Shown: positions 1 through 8,443, counted from the first letter of the stretch. The stretch: 64,000 bases of DNA from Bog-756 sp963777665 (GCA_963777665.1 CAVZRJ010000004.1:186001-250000); one strand, 5' to 3'. Notes: generated from the letters alone by a model not told the origin. Made by a program: numbers and translations.

Positions 1-130
1 CACCGGTGGCGGTCAGGACCTGGCCTCGAGTCTCGAGTACGTGATGCTTCCACCGGGGATCCAGAACTCGAACCGGACCCAGCTGCTGACGGTGACCGGC
101 CCGAGCGGGCAAGCACTGCTCACCAAGTGA
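1..130 (+). CDS. pstS: Phosphate ABC transporter substrate-binding protein, C-terminal end (partial)
   Basis: The first 42 codons of the window read to a TGA at 128-130 and include the stretch SLEYVMLPPGIQNSN, typical of the extreme C-terminus of PstS-type periplasmic or lipid-anchored phosphate-binding proteins. The rest lies outside the window. It sits 47 bases before pstC in the same orientation, as expected for a pst operon. In this family the protein captures extracellular phosphate and delivers it to the PstC/PstA channel. Identification rests on this short tail plus context. Confidence 0.8.
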   Translation, partial: TGGGQDLASSLEYVMLPPGIQNSNRTQLLTVTGPSGQALLTK

Positions 131-177
131 GGCTTCCGGGCCGCGACCCACTGACGACCTGGGTCTGACCGCCCGCC

Positions 178-1149
178 GTGCGGACTGCCGGGACACCGCC
201 ACCGGGACGTGAGGAGGGCGCCCGTCGCCGCTCCCTATCCAACGGCGTCTACCGGGGCCTGCTCATGGTCATGGCCGGAATCTTCGTCGGCCTGGTTGCG
301 TGGTACCTGATCTCGATCATCGTCGAGTCCAAACCTGCCTTCTCCACCCTCGGATTCTCCTGGATCTTCCAGAAGGTCTGGGACCCGGGTCACGGCAAGT
401 ACGGGCTGCTCCCCTTCATCCTCGGGACCATCGAGACCACTGCCATCGCCCTGGTGCTGGCCGTGCCCATCGGCTTGGGTACCGCCATCGCTCTGGCTCA
501 CCTCGTCCCTGACCGACTGCGTCCGCCGCTGTCCACCGCGGTGGAGCTCCTGGCCGCAGTGCCCAGCGTGGTCTATGGACTGTGGGGCCTGATCGTCCTC
601 GCCCCGTTCTTCCGCAGCACGGTCGAGCCGTTCCTCACCAGCATGCTCGGCTGGACCGGCCTGTTCAACGGGCCGAATAACGGGGTCGGTCTGCTACTGG
701 CCGGCGTGATCCTGTTCGTGATGGTGCTCCCCACCATGGTGGCCATCTCCCGCGACGTCCTGGTGGTGGTGCCCGAGGAGCAGGTCGAAGGGGCGTTGGC
801 CCTCGGCGCCACCCGGTGGCAGGTACTTCGCAAGGTGGTCGTCCCCGGCGCCCGCACCGGCATCCTCGGTGGCTTCAGCCTGGCCATGGGCCGTGCCCTC
901 GGGGAGACGGTGGCCGTCGCTCTGGTAATCGGGAACTCGCCTTTCATCGCCCACTCGGTGAAGTCTCCGGCCGCCACCCTGGCCTCGCTGATCGTCAACA
1001 ACTTCGGTGAGGCAACCGGTACCGAGCTCGCCGCCCTCTTCGGCGCCGCGCTGGTGCTGCTGATCATCGGGGTGTCGGTCAACGCGCTCGCCCGGGCGCT
1101 GGTGCGCTCGACTGCCCGCGGTGGCCCGGCCTCGGTTGCGGTGGCCTGA
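178..1149 (+). CDS. pstC: Phosphate ABC transporter permease PstC
   Basis: A 323-residue polytopic membrane protein with about six hydrophobic segments. Residues 205-235 hold the cytoplasmic EAA-type coupling loop of ABC permeases (EGALALGATRWQVLRKVVVP), followed by the PstC-like GRALGETVAV segment. PstC forms half of the transmembrane phosphate channel with PstA. The start is a GTG at 178 in a Pro/Gly/Arg-rich N-terminus; a later start before the first membrane helix (about residue 28) cannot be excluded. The stop overlaps the pstA start (TGATG), implying translational coupling. Length and context fit the family well. Confidence 0.95.
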   Translation: MRTAGTPPPGREEGARRRSLSNGVYRGLLMVMAGIFVGLVAWYLISIIVESKPAFSTLGFSWIFQKVWDPGHGKYGLLPFILGTIETTAIALVLAVPIGLGTAIALAHLVPDRLRPPLSTAVELLAAVPSVVYGLWGLIVLAPFFRSTVEPFLTSMLGWTGLFNGPNNGVGLLLAGVILFVMVLPTMVAISRDVLVVVPEEQVEGALALGATRWQVLRKVVVPGARTGILGGFSLAMGRALGETVAVALVIGNSPFIAHSVKSPAATLASLIVNNFGEATGTELAALFGAALVLLIIGVSVNALARALVRSTARGGPASVAVA

Positions 1150-2063
1150 TGACGTCGACTTCCGTGATCGGCACGATGCCGGACCCGTTGCTCGAGCGGA
1201 GACGTGAGATCCAGAGCGTGGCCGCCGGCTCGCTCCGGCGGCGCAAGCTCTACTCGAAGATCGCCGTGGGCATCTGTTGGCTGTTCTTGGCCATTGCCAT
1301 CGTCCCGCTGGTCGGCGTGGTGCTCTACGTCATCATCAAGGGATTGCCCGCATGGAACGCCGACTTCTTCACTCATCCGACCACACCGGAAGGGATCCCA
1401 GGCGGCGGCGTGTCCAACGCCATCGTCGGCACCGCCGAGATCGGAGCCATTGCCACCGCGGTGACGGTGCCCCTCGGGCTCCTGTGCGGTCTGTACCTGG
1501 CCGAGTCGGGCAGGAGGATCGCCGCCGGAATCCGATTCGCCGCCGATGTGATGACCGGTGTGCCCTCCATCACCATCGGCATCTTCGGGTATATCGCCAT
1601 CGTCAGGAACTTCGGCTACAGCGGGCTGGCCGGTGCCTTCTCCATCGGGATCGTCATGCTGCCGGTGATCATCCGGGCCGCCGAGACCGCCTTCCGGGGG
1701 GTCCCCCACACCCTCAACGAGGCGGCCCTCGCGCTCGGCGCCAGGGACTCGACGATCGCCCGAAGGGTGGTGCTGCCTGCCGCCCTCCCAGGGGTGATCA
1801 CCGGAGTGCTGTTGGCATTGGCCCGAGGGCTCGGCGAGACGGCACCATTGTTGTTGACGATCTTCGGCAACCAGTACATGCAGTGGAACCCGACCAAGCC
1901 GATGAACGCCCTTCCACTGGTGATCTTCAACAACAGCAGCCAACCGTACGCCGACCTGGTGCAGATTGCGTGGGGTGCCGCCCTGCTCCTGATGGCGGTG
2001 GTCCTGGCGCTGAGCGTCGGGAGCCGGGTGATGGCGGCCTTCCTGCAACGGGAGAGACGATGA
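1149..2063 (+). CDS. pstA: Phosphate ABC transporter permease PstA
   Basis: A 304-residue membrane permease, partner of PstC. It has about six hydrophobic segments and the EAA coupling loop near residues 190-220 (EAALALGARDSTIARRVVLP), then a GLGETAPLLL segment characteristic of PstA. The first 35 residues are cytoplasmic and basic. Its ATG overlaps the pstC stop and its own TGA overlaps the pstB ATG (ATGA), so pstC-pstA-pstB are translated as a tightly coupled unit. Function by family: inner-membrane half of the high-affinity phosphate channel, driven by PstB ATP hydrolysis. Confidence 0.95.
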   Translation: MTSTSVIGTMPDPLLERRREIQSVAAGSLRRRKLYSKIAVGICWLFLAIAIVPLVGVVLYVIIKGLPAWNADFFTHPTTPEGIPGGGVSNAIVGTAEIGAIATAVTVPLGLLCGLYLAESGRRIAAGIRFAADVMTGVPSITIGIFGYIAIVRNFGYSGLAGAFSIGIVMLPVIIRAAETAFRGVPHTLNEAALALGARDSTIARRVVLPAALPGVITGVLLALARGLGETAPLLLTIFGNQYMQWNPTKPMNALPLVIFNNSSQPYADLVQIAWGAALLLMAVVLALSVGSRVMAAFLQRERR

Positions 2064-2923
2064 GCGATCCGACGCCGTCGTCGGCCAACCCCTTCATCGG
2101 CGAAGGAGTGAACCTCGCACCCGACAACCTTCCGGTTGATGAACCGTCCAGCACCCCGGTCATGCGGTTGAGGGACGTGGCCGTCACCTTTTCCGGCCGC
2201 ACCGCCGTGCGTGACGTCACCTTCGACGTACGCAAGGAGGAGATCACCGCCCTCATCGGCCCGTCGGGTTCGGGGAAGACCACAGTGTTGCGGGCGCTCA
2301 ACCGGTTGCACGACAGTATCCGGACCGCCTCGGTCACCGGCACCATCATGCTCGGGGACCTCGACGTGTACGGCGCCTCCACCGATGCCGCCCTGCTGCG
2401 GTCGAAAGTGGGCATGGTGTTCCAACGGCCCAACCCGTTCCCCACAATGAGCATCTACGAGAACGCCGTGGCCGGCCTCAAGTTCAACGGGGTGAGGAAG
2501 AAGGCGCTCCTCGACGAGGCCGCGGAGTCGGCCCTGATCGCCGCAGCCCTGTGGGACAGCGTGCGCGACCGCCTGAAGGCCCGGGCCAGCACCCTCTCGG
2601 GCGGTGAGCAGCAGCGACTCTGCATCGCCCGCGCCCTGGCCGTCGAGCCGGAGGTGCTGTTGATGGACGAGCCCACCTCTGCCCTCGACCCGGTGGCCAC
2701 CCAGCGCATCGAGGAGCTGGTCGGGGAGCTCAAGCACCGGGTGACCATCGTGATCGTCACCCACAACATGCAACAGGCCCAGCGGGTGTCCGACCGGTGT
2801 GCATTCCTCCTGATGGGCGAGGACAAGGCGGGTGAGCTCATCGAGTTCGGCACGACCGCCAAGATGTTCAGCGAGCCCGACGACCCGCGGACTCTCGACT
2901 ACGTCAACGGTCGATTCGGCTAG
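2060..2923 (+). CDS. pstB: Phosphate ABC transporter ATP-binding protein PstB
   Basis: A 287-residue ABC ATPase. Walker A GPSGSGKTT is at residues 67-75, followed by a Q-loop (MVFQRPNPFP), the signature LSGGEQQR, Walker B VLLMDEPTSALDP and the H-loop THNMQQA. The FQRPNPFP segment is diagnostic of PstB. The ATG at 2060 overlaps the pstA stop; the same reading frame stays open far upstream inside pstA but that part is not coding. The N-terminal 35 residues before the ABC fold are low-complexity. No phoU follows: the next gene is convergent and unrelated, and a strong hairpin ends the operon. Confidence 0.96.
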   Translation: MSDPTPSSANPFIGEGVNLAPDNLPVDEPSSTPVMRLRDVAVTFSGRTAVRDVTFDVRKEEITALIGPSGSGKTTVLRALNRLHDSIRTASVTGTIMLGDLDVYGASTDAALLRSKVGMVFQRPNPFPTMSIYENAVAGLKFNGVRKKALLDEAAESALIAAALWDSVRDRLKARASTLSGGEQQRLCIARALAVEPEVLLMDEPTSALDPVATQRIEELVGELKHRVTIVIVTHNMQQAQRVSDRCAFLLMGEDKAGELIEFGTTAKMFSEPDDPRTLDYVNGRFG

Positions 2924-2929
2924 AGGACA

Positions 2930-2968
2930 GCCGGTCGGACAGCGACAGCCGATCGTCGTCCGACCGGC
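2930..2968. terminator. Hairpin terminator between pstB and the APC permease gene
   Basis: A perfect 11-bp inverted repeat, GCCGGTCGGAC at 2930-2940 and GTCCGACCGGC at 2958-2968, with a 17-base loop. It begins 7 bases after the pstB stop and lies 26 bases beyond the stop of the convergent permease gene, so it can act on both strands. There is no U-tract, which is common for actinobacterial hairpin terminators. Confidence 0.7.
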
Positions 2969-2994
2969 CCGGGAAGCACCGAGGATGGGGACGG

Positions 2995-4494
2995 TCAGAG
3001 CTCGGGGGTCGGAGCGCTGCCGGCGATCTTCCACCCCGGCTTGCGAAGCCGGTCCATGAGCAGCGGTGGAACGATCCCGATCAGGAGGATCCCTCCCAGG
3101 ACGAGGAGGGCGTAGAGCAGCCGATTCGAGTGGCCGAATTGCGACGGTGCGATGAAGCCGATGACCAGAGCGGAGACCGACGACAGGGCTCCGACGGAAC
3201 ACAGGAGGCCGAGGGCCGGTGCACGGTACCCGCGGGCATGGTCCGACTGCTTCCGGCGCAACCTGACCGCTGCAATGAACATGAGCACGTACATGATGAG
3301 ATAGATCTGCGTGGCCATCACGGCGAATATCCAGTAGTCACGCGAGACATCCGGTATGAATGCGTACAGCAGGGCGATGACGGTGATGACAATCGCCTGT
3401 CCGGTCAGGATGCGTACCTCGATGCCCCTTGGGTTCACCTTCTGAAAGAAGGGGGGGAGAAAACCCTGCTCGCGCCCGATCCTGAGCAGCCCTTCGGAGG
3501 GACCGTCGAGCCAGGCCATCATTCCTGCCAGGGCCCCGATCGCGAGAGCGATCGCGATCACCGGTACGGCGAATTTGATCCCGAAATGCGTGAAGAGACT
3601 GTCGAAGGCTTGCATGACACCGGCTGTGAAGCTGATCTTCTGCTCGGGGATCACCCAAGCGATCGCCAGCGTGGGGAGGATGAAGATGGCGAGGACGAGC
3701 GCCATGGCGAGGAAGATGGACTTCGGGAACTCCCGGCCGGGGTTCCTGAGGTCGTCGACATGTACGGCATTCACCTCGATCCCGGCATAGGTGAAGAAGC
3801 TGTTGACGACCAGGACGATGCTGGCGATGCCCGTCCACGCCGGCAGGAGATGGTGCGTGTTCATCGGGGCAGCCGAGTGGTTTCCCTGCAGCAGGTAGGC
3901 GATGCCGAGAGCGACGAGGATTGCACCTGGGATCAGGGTCCCGATCAGGGTCCCACTCGAGGAGAGCTTTGCCACGAGTCCAACGCCCCGCGAGGAGATG
4001 AACACGCCACCCCAGAACAGAACGATGATGACCACGGCGTTGTAGACGCCGTTGGCGGCCAGACTCGGATCGATGACGTAGGCAAGCGTCCCGGCGACGT
4101 AGGCGAGCAGGGCGGGGTAATAGAAGATCGTCTGGGCAAACTCGCACCAGACGGCCAGGAGCCCCATCGGGGCAGACACACCTTCTCTGACCCAGTTGTA
4201 GACGCCGCCCTGCCAGCCCGACGCCAACTCCGCGGCGACCAAGGAGACGGGCACCAGGAACACGAATGCAGGGAGGACGTACAAGAACACCGAGGCGAGG
4301 CCGAAGACCGACGTGGCCGGTGCGGACCCGAGGTAGCCGACGGATCCCACCGTCATCATCGCCAACACCGTCCACGAGATGTACCGCCGAGGGGGAGCTT
4401 TGGCCGCTCGGAGGGTCATGCGGGTCGGCCCGTCGCCGGAGACGGGTCCCTCGACAACCGCTGACCGGGGTTGACGGTGCGTTCTTACCCACAT
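2995..4494 (-). CDS. APC-superfamily amino-acid permease (glutamate/GABA antiporter-like)
   Basis: A 499-residue integral membrane protein with about twelve hydrophobic segments. The first helix carries the APC hallmark GSVGYLGSAPAT, and the overall plan (ELASGWQGGVYNWVREG in the second helix region, then FTYAGIEVNAVHVDDLRNPGREFP) resembles GadC-type glutamate:GABA antiporters and YjeM/YhfM-like amino-acid transporters. The substrate cannot be told from sequence. The ATG at 4494 gives a 25-residue hydrophilic leader; an ATG at 4419 is the alternative and lies nearer the first helix. Neighbours do not suggest a shared pathway. The gene is convergent with pstB. Confidence 0.88.
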   Translation of the reverse strand: MWVRTHRQPRSAVVEGPVSGDGPTRMTLRAAKAPPRRYISWTVLAMMTVGSVGYLGSAPATSVFGLASVFLYVLPAFVFLVPVSLVAAELASGWQGGVYNWVREGVSAPMGLLAVWCEFAQTIFYYPALLAYVAGTLAYVIDPSLAANGVYNAVVIIVLFWGGVFISSRGVGLVAKLSSSGTLIGTLIPGAILVALGIAYLLQGNHSAAPMNTHHLLPAWTGIASIVLVVNSFFTYAGIEVNAVHVDDLRNPGREFPKSIFLAMALVLAIFILPTLAIAWVIPEQKISFTAGVMQAFDSLFTHFGIKFAVPVIAIALAIGALAGMMAWLDGPSEGLLRIGREQGFLPPFFQKVNPRGIEVRILTGQAIVITVIALLYAFIPDVSRDYWIFAVMATQIYLIMYVLMFIAAVRLRRKQSDHARGYRAPALGLLCSVGALSSVSALVIGFIAPSQFGHSNRLLYALLVLGGILLIGIVPPLLMDRLRKPGWKIAGSAPTPEL

Positions 4495-4862
4495 GGACTA
4501 CGGAGCCACCTCTTCTCTTCGGGCTGCCGCCACGTTACGCGACGCGAGCGACGTCGCTCGATTCATCTGCATGTTCACGGTCGCCGGCTAGCCGCCGGTG
4601 CCGCACCGGACAAGTGAAACCGGAAGTCGTCCGCCGTTGCCCTGTGACGTGCTGACAATCCTTGTTCCTCCCTCCGCGACGAGCCGGGAGCCGTGAATGC
4701 CGGCGCCGACGAGATGGACATGGGCGCCCTTCGGACTGCGAGGATCGTCGGCCGTCGCCGGTTGGACCGTCGCAGCGGTCGTCGGCGGCCTCGGCCTGCT
4801 GTTGTGCTCGCGACTGCGCCCTGAAGGGGGCCATGCCCTCAGCGAGTCGGTCGTGGCTCGTT
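4495..4862. other. Intergenic region upstream of the APC permease
   Basis: This 368-base stretch lies between the permease start and the end of the sigma-factor gene. Short open frames in it have no recognisable protein features and look like chance. It should hold the permease promoter, but I see no clear -35/-10 pair. Confidence 0.4.
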
Positions 4863-5937
4863 TCAGGACTCGGCCCTTCCCTGGAGGAACTGTCGTTCGG
4901 GTCCGTTCGTTGCCAGGCGCGCCGCATCCCCAAAGGCCCTCCTCGCCGCTTCATGTTCACCAGCCAGTTCGTGGAGATAGCCCAGGGTGGCGTGGAAGCG
5001 GTGGTAGTCGATCAACGAGGTGCCCAGGGCATCAATCTCCTCAAAGGCGGCTTCGGGTCCATCGGTGTGTGCAGTGGCAACGGCTCGGTTGAGTCTCACG
5101 AGGTGGCTGTCGCTCTGATCGGCGAGCTGGTTGTACAGCGCCCGAAGTTGGGTCCAGTCGGTATCCTCGAAGGACCCGGCCTGGTCGTGCACGGCCGCGA
5201 TCGCAGCCTGGAGTTGGTACTCTGGCTGGTCCGACAGGAGCTGGTGCAGCTGGCGGGCCAGGCGAATTGCCTCGTCACCCAGGTCCACGCGAATGAGACT
5301 CGAACCGCTCGTGGCCGAGTGGCCCTCATTGAAGATGAGGTAGATGATGTGCATCACCGCAGGCAATCGGTCGTCGATGAGATCTCGTGGCGGGCGGCGG
5401 AATGGTTCCTCGGAGCGGGTGATCGACGCCTTCGCCCGACTGATGCGCTGGGCGATCGTGGCCTCGGGCAGCAACAGGGTGTGGGCAATCTCCCGAGTCG
5501 CGAGACCACAGACCGCGCGCAATGAGCGGGATCGCTGCGCTCGGGGCGAGCGAACTGTGGCAGCAGAGGAAGAGCAACGTCAGAGAATCGTCCCCGGATG
5601 CTTCAGGCTCGCTCGGCAGGGTCGCCCACGAAACCACGAGCGCTTCGCGCCTGCGCCGTGCGGTGTCGCGGTGGTGCTGGTCGATCAGCCTCCGTTGAGC
5701 CACGCGAACCACCCAGCCGATCGGCCGGTCTGGCATCCCCCTCGTCGGCGAGGAGTCGGGAGCGACGAGGACGGCGTCCTGGACAGCGTCCTCTGCGTCG
5801 GCGAAGCGCTCGCCTCGCCTCAACAAGACACCCAGCGCATCTGGAGCGGTCGACCGGACGCGACGGGACTCGCGATCCCCAGTCGACGTCGGACCACCAC
5901 GTTGAATCCCGTGGTTGACATGTCGTCCGCCTCTCAC
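4863..5937 (-). pseudogene. ECF-type sigma-70 factor (SigJ/DUF6596-like), frameshifted
   Basis: Two overlapping frames together encode one sigma factor of the large ECF type with a C-terminal extension. The upstream frame gives region 2 (FADAEDAVQDAVLVA, MPDRPIGWVVRVAQRRLID) and the start of the linker (DSLTLLFLCCHSSLAPSAAIPL). The downstream frame, ending at 4863, gives region 4 (RAVCGLATREIAHTLLLPEA, IAQRISRAKASI) and the SnoaL/TPR-like C-terminal domain (DRLPAVMHIIYLIFNEGHSA). The switch is at about 5522-5528, where the family has PLTLRAV; two bases appear to be missing. With the shift repaired the protein would be about 350 residues and complete. It is either a recent pseudogene or a sequencing error. 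The exact start is uncertain: the ATG at 5946 lies inside a strong hairpin, so a GTG at 5937 or a later codon is more likely. Confidence 0.75.
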
Positions 5938-5942
5938 GGATA

Positions 5943-5979
5943 CCACCCGACCGCCGGTGTGACGCCGGCGGTCGGGTGG
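5943..5979. terminator. Perfect 15-bp inverted repeat (hairpin)
   Basis: CCACCCGACCGCCGG at 5943-5957 pairs exactly with 5965-5979 across a 7-base loop (TGTGACG). It sits 69-105 bases past the stop of the leftward NAGPA-like gene and just before the sigma-factor coding region, so it probably ends the NAGPA transcript or attenuates sigma-factor expression. It also makes the upstream ATG at 5946 a poor start codon. Confidence 0.6.
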
Positions 5980-6047
5980 AGGATCGTCCCAGCACCCACA
6001 GGGCCCTCAACGTCGATCCAACCGCGCCACCTGTCCAAGGCGACCGA

Positions 6048-7142
6048 TTACCTTCTCGGCGCACCCAGTGTTCGTGCGGACATGGTGACGAAGTCCCGTG
6101 CCCACCAGGCTTCGAAGAACGTTGCAGGTCCCTGCACGGTGTTGGCGAGCAGCCTGTTCCCGTTGCCCGGTGTGGCCAGCCCGGCCGGGGTAGTCGGGTC
6201 ATAGGTGACCAGAACGGTCCAAGAGGGGTTGATGTCGAGCTGCATGCCCCGCACGACCCCGGCACGGGCCAGGAGCTGGGCGAGCTGGAGCGGAGAGAGC
6301 AACGGTCCGGCTGCGTACACCAGCGCTCCGTCGGCGGTGACCCCGACCCCGGAGCGCCACTGCTGTTCGACACCGGGGACCGAGTGGGCGCACGAGACCG
6401 CACCGCAGGTATTGCCCCAGGACTGCCAGTTCGGACTCGTCGCCTGCGAGGTCGGCCGACCCCCGGAGACGAGAAGGACCAGATTCTGTCGGACACTCAC
6501 GACATCCGGTGTCATCGACACATCGCTGTCCCAGGCACCGACGTCGACGGTCCCATCCGCACGGATGACCAGCGATGCTGCCCCGGAGACCAGCGGGTCG
6601 ACCGTTCGGCCCTCGGTGAAGTAGCCGCCGCCCGCAGCGTCCATGCGGAAGCCACCGTTGAACGCCGCCACCAACGACGAGGCTTCCGACGGCTGAACCG
6701 GCGCCGTGTAGTGGTACGGGCCCCCACCCGGGCTGATCGAGCCGGAGTAGAGCAGCGCTGACAACAGGTGGGTGTCCATCCAGGCGACCCCTGCCGGTTG
6801 CGATCCTCCGAGCGGTACCAGGGTGGTCTCGTAGACAGCCGGGACGCCACCGACGAGACGCCCGGCAGGTCGCCACTCGCCCTCCCCAGGGGCGGCAAGT
6901 GAGTCGAGCGGTGCCACTGCGGCAGGCACGGGCAGGGGGGTTCCGAGGCTGCCCGACTCCGGAACTGCCGAGCGCAAAGGCACGGTCGTAGATGCCCGCG
7001 CGGACGCATGGGTGACCGGCGTCCGGGCGGCGATGGTCGGCCCGCACGCACCGCAGGACACGAGGATCAGGAGTGCCGCGACCATCAGCACCGACACATG
7101 CATCCGGTTCGCAGCACCGGGGCGAGCGGGGACAGTGGCCAC
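6048..7142 (-). CDS. Secreted phosphodiester glycosidase (NAGPA)-like protein, paralogue 1
   Basis: A 364-residue exported protein. The N-terminus has a hydrophobic signal segment (VLMVAALLILVSCGACG) that could be a lipoprotein signal, followed by a low-complexity linker to about residue 80. The remainder matches the NAGPA/phosphodiester glycosidase fold: VAAFNGGF, SVRQNLVLLVSGG and MQLDINPSW are shared with the two other copies in this window. Known members of the broader family hydrolyse GlcNAc-1-phosphodiesters or act in envelope polysaccharide metabolism. The usual LDGG-type active-site segment is replaced here by LDINP, so the substrate is unknown. Start GTG at 7142; an in-frame ATG at 7103 directly before the signal segment is a good alternative. 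Unlike the other two copies it has no Thr-linker partner next to it. Confidence 0.72.
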   Translation of the reverse strand: MATVPARPGAANRMHVSVLMVAALLILVSCGACGPTIAARTPVTHASARASTTVPLRSAVPESGSLGTPLPVPAAVAPLDSLAAPGEGEWRPAGRLVGGVPAVYETTLVPLGGSQPAGVAWMDTHLLSALLYSGSISPGGGPYHYTAPVQPSEASSLVAAFNGGFRMDAAGGGYFTEGRTVDPLVSGAASLVIRADGTVDVGAWDSDVSMTPDVVSVRQNLVLLVSGGRPTSQATSPNWQSWGNTCGAVSCAHSVPGVEQQWRSGVGVTADGALVYAAGPLLSPLQLAQLLARAGVVRGMQLDINPSWTVLVTYDPTTPAGLATPGNGNRLLANTVQGPATFFEAWWARDFVTMSARTLGAPRR

Positions 7143-7250
7143 CCACTCAGACTAGAGAGGGCGTCCCACCCTGGCAGGGCACGAGCACCCCCCGCTCATC
7201 CCGCGGCCGGCAGGGTCTCGTTACCTCGGAGCATCCCGCCAGATCGCCGA

Positions 7251-7634
7251 CTACAGCAAGTATCCCGAGGAGAGAATCCACCAACCCCCTACGAACATCC
7301 CGATGGCAACCAAGACCCCGACGACGATCGCGGTCAACGGAAGGGTTGCTCCCCCAGAGACGCCACTCGACTTGAGCAGCACCTGAGCGGCGATCCCCAG
7401 ACCGATGGACATGCCGACCAGAACCCCGGCGAGGCTCACAATGGCCATGTCAAACGTCGACGGAGGCAGTTCGATCCACACTGCGAAGGCGATCGCCGCT
7501 ATGACAGCCAGCAACACACCCCCCATGGCCAGGCGATTCTCGGTCTCCACCGCCCTACCCGGCAATGCATCCGGCCGTGCTTCAACCGGAGGAAACCCTG
7601 ACGATTCCGTTGATTGGGGCGAGTACACGCTCAT
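7251..7634 (-). CDS. Small hypothetical membrane protein (three TM segments)
   Basis: A 127-residue protein with a hydrophilic N-terminal 35 residues and three strongly hydrophobic segments: AMGGVLLAVIAAIAFAVWI, MAIVSLAGVLVGMSIGLGIA and PLTAIVVGVLVAIGMFVGGW. The start ATG is preceded by a good ribosome site (AAGGAGG, 6 bases away). I do not recognise a family. It lies upstream of the NAGPA-like gene in the same orientation with a gap of about 108 bases and may be co-transcribed with it. Codon bias and ribosome site support a real gene. Confidence 0.68.
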   Translation of the reverse strand: MSVYSPQSTESSGFPPVEARPDALPGRAVETENRLAMGGVLLAVIAAIAFAVWIELPPSTFDMAIVSLAGVLVGMSIGLGIAAQVLLKSSGVSGGATLPLTAIVVGVLVAIGMFVGGWWILSSGYLL

Positions 7635-7765
7635 CGGACCCTCCTTGCTCTCTGGTCATATTCTGAGACCAGACCGGGAGCTGGGACAGAGTCGAAGGTC
7701 ATCTCCCGTCACGGTCCTCGCCGAAATCGGAGCCGTCGCGAGGACTTGGTCGCCTTGGATGGGGG

Positions 7766-7787
7766 ATCTTGGGCTCCTCCCCAAGAT
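7766..7787. repeat. 8-bp hairpin in intergenic DNA
   Basis: ATCTTGGG at 7766-7773 and CCCAAGAT at 7780-7787 form a perfect 8-bp stem with a 6-base loop. It lies between the start of the leftward membrane protein gene and the rightward remnant at 7907. No gene ends here, so its role is unclear; it may be the relic of a terminator. Confidence 0.4.
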
Positions 7788-7906
7788 TCGACGGGACGCA
7801 GGTTCCGGATCATGGATTCGAGACCTTCGTCACTTCTCAGGGCGGCCTCGCAGCGCGACAGTGAAGGCAGCGGAGCGCTCAGGGGATCAGGAGGGCTGAA
7901 CCAGCC

Positions 7907-8332
7907 ATGGAATCGGAAGGCGCAATCGACCTGTACTGGATTCCCCTCGGCGCTGGGGCACAGATCGTGAAGGCTTCCGGAATGGTTTACGAGTGGTTCG
8001 CGGCGAAGATCCAACGGCGCCACCGGTGCGCCCTGTATCACTCCGCACTCGTGGTGACCCAACTCCAATTCTGTTGTGGCATGGGCCTTGTCCCGCTGCG
8101 GGGTCGACATGTCAAGGATTGCCCCTCCTGCAGGCGGGCGGGCACCGGGCTGGGAAGCCGGCATGCGCGTTGCCGAGCAAGACAGCAGCCGGCCTGGTCC
8201 CCAGCAGTACAGCTCTGCATCACCTGCCCCGCAGCAGTAGGGGACGGTGTGCCAGTTCTGTCAGGTCACGTTGAAGTTGGAGCTGGCGAAGTCGCCGATG
8301 CAGGCCGGGAGGCGAACCTGACGCAACGCTGA
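7907..8332 (+). pseudogene. Remnant of an actinobacterial hypothetical protein (LYWIPLGAGA family)
   Basis: The first 52 codons read like the N-terminus of a conserved actinobacterial protein of unknown function whose members begin with a DLYWIPLGAG motif followed by an RRHRCALYHSAL segment. After the residues HSALVVTQ (about 8062) the similarity stops and the frame continues as Cys/Arg-rich sequence without protein-like character to a stop at 8332. Family members are normally about 200 residues. I read this as a truncated gene whose 3' part was lost where the duplicated secretory cassette begins. The family match is from memory of the motif, not from a search. Confidence 0.5.
8261..8302 (-). 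pseudogene. C-terminal relic of an IPT/TIG-repeat protein (cassette copy A)
   Basis: Read leftwards, these bases encode IGDFASSNFNVT followed by TGA. This matches IGDIASANFDVT-stop, the exact C-terminus of the intact TIG protein of copy B (stop at 13234). The relic has the same position relative to the Thr-linker gene as the intact gene. About 430 codons are gone. The joint lies near 8300-8312, where a GCAGGC is shared with DNA upstream of the copy B gene, suggesting a deletion by short homology. Confidence 0.7.
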
Positions 8333-8427
8333 CGATCAAGGGCTCATGTTGGTCATTTCGGCCGGTCGACCCCAGGGCTCTTCCGTGTGATCCCCGTCCC
8401 CTCACGGGTCCCGGCCGCTCACGTCAC

Positions 8428-8433
8428 TACGAT
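8428..8433 (+). promoter_or_regulatory. Probable -10 element of cassette copy A
   Basis: TACGAT lies 10 bases before the ATG of the 13-codon leader ORF. The same hexamer at the same distance precedes copy B (14881-14886), within a run CACGTCACTACGATCA that is identical in both copies. No convincing -35 element is visible in either copy. Confidence 0.5.
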
Positions 8434-8443
8434 CACTTGACTG

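Noticed and set aside
573..2048. Long antisense frame opposite pstC and pstA
   Set aside because: Low-complexity composition typical of antisense frames in GC-rich DNA, while the sense strand encodes clear Pst permeases.
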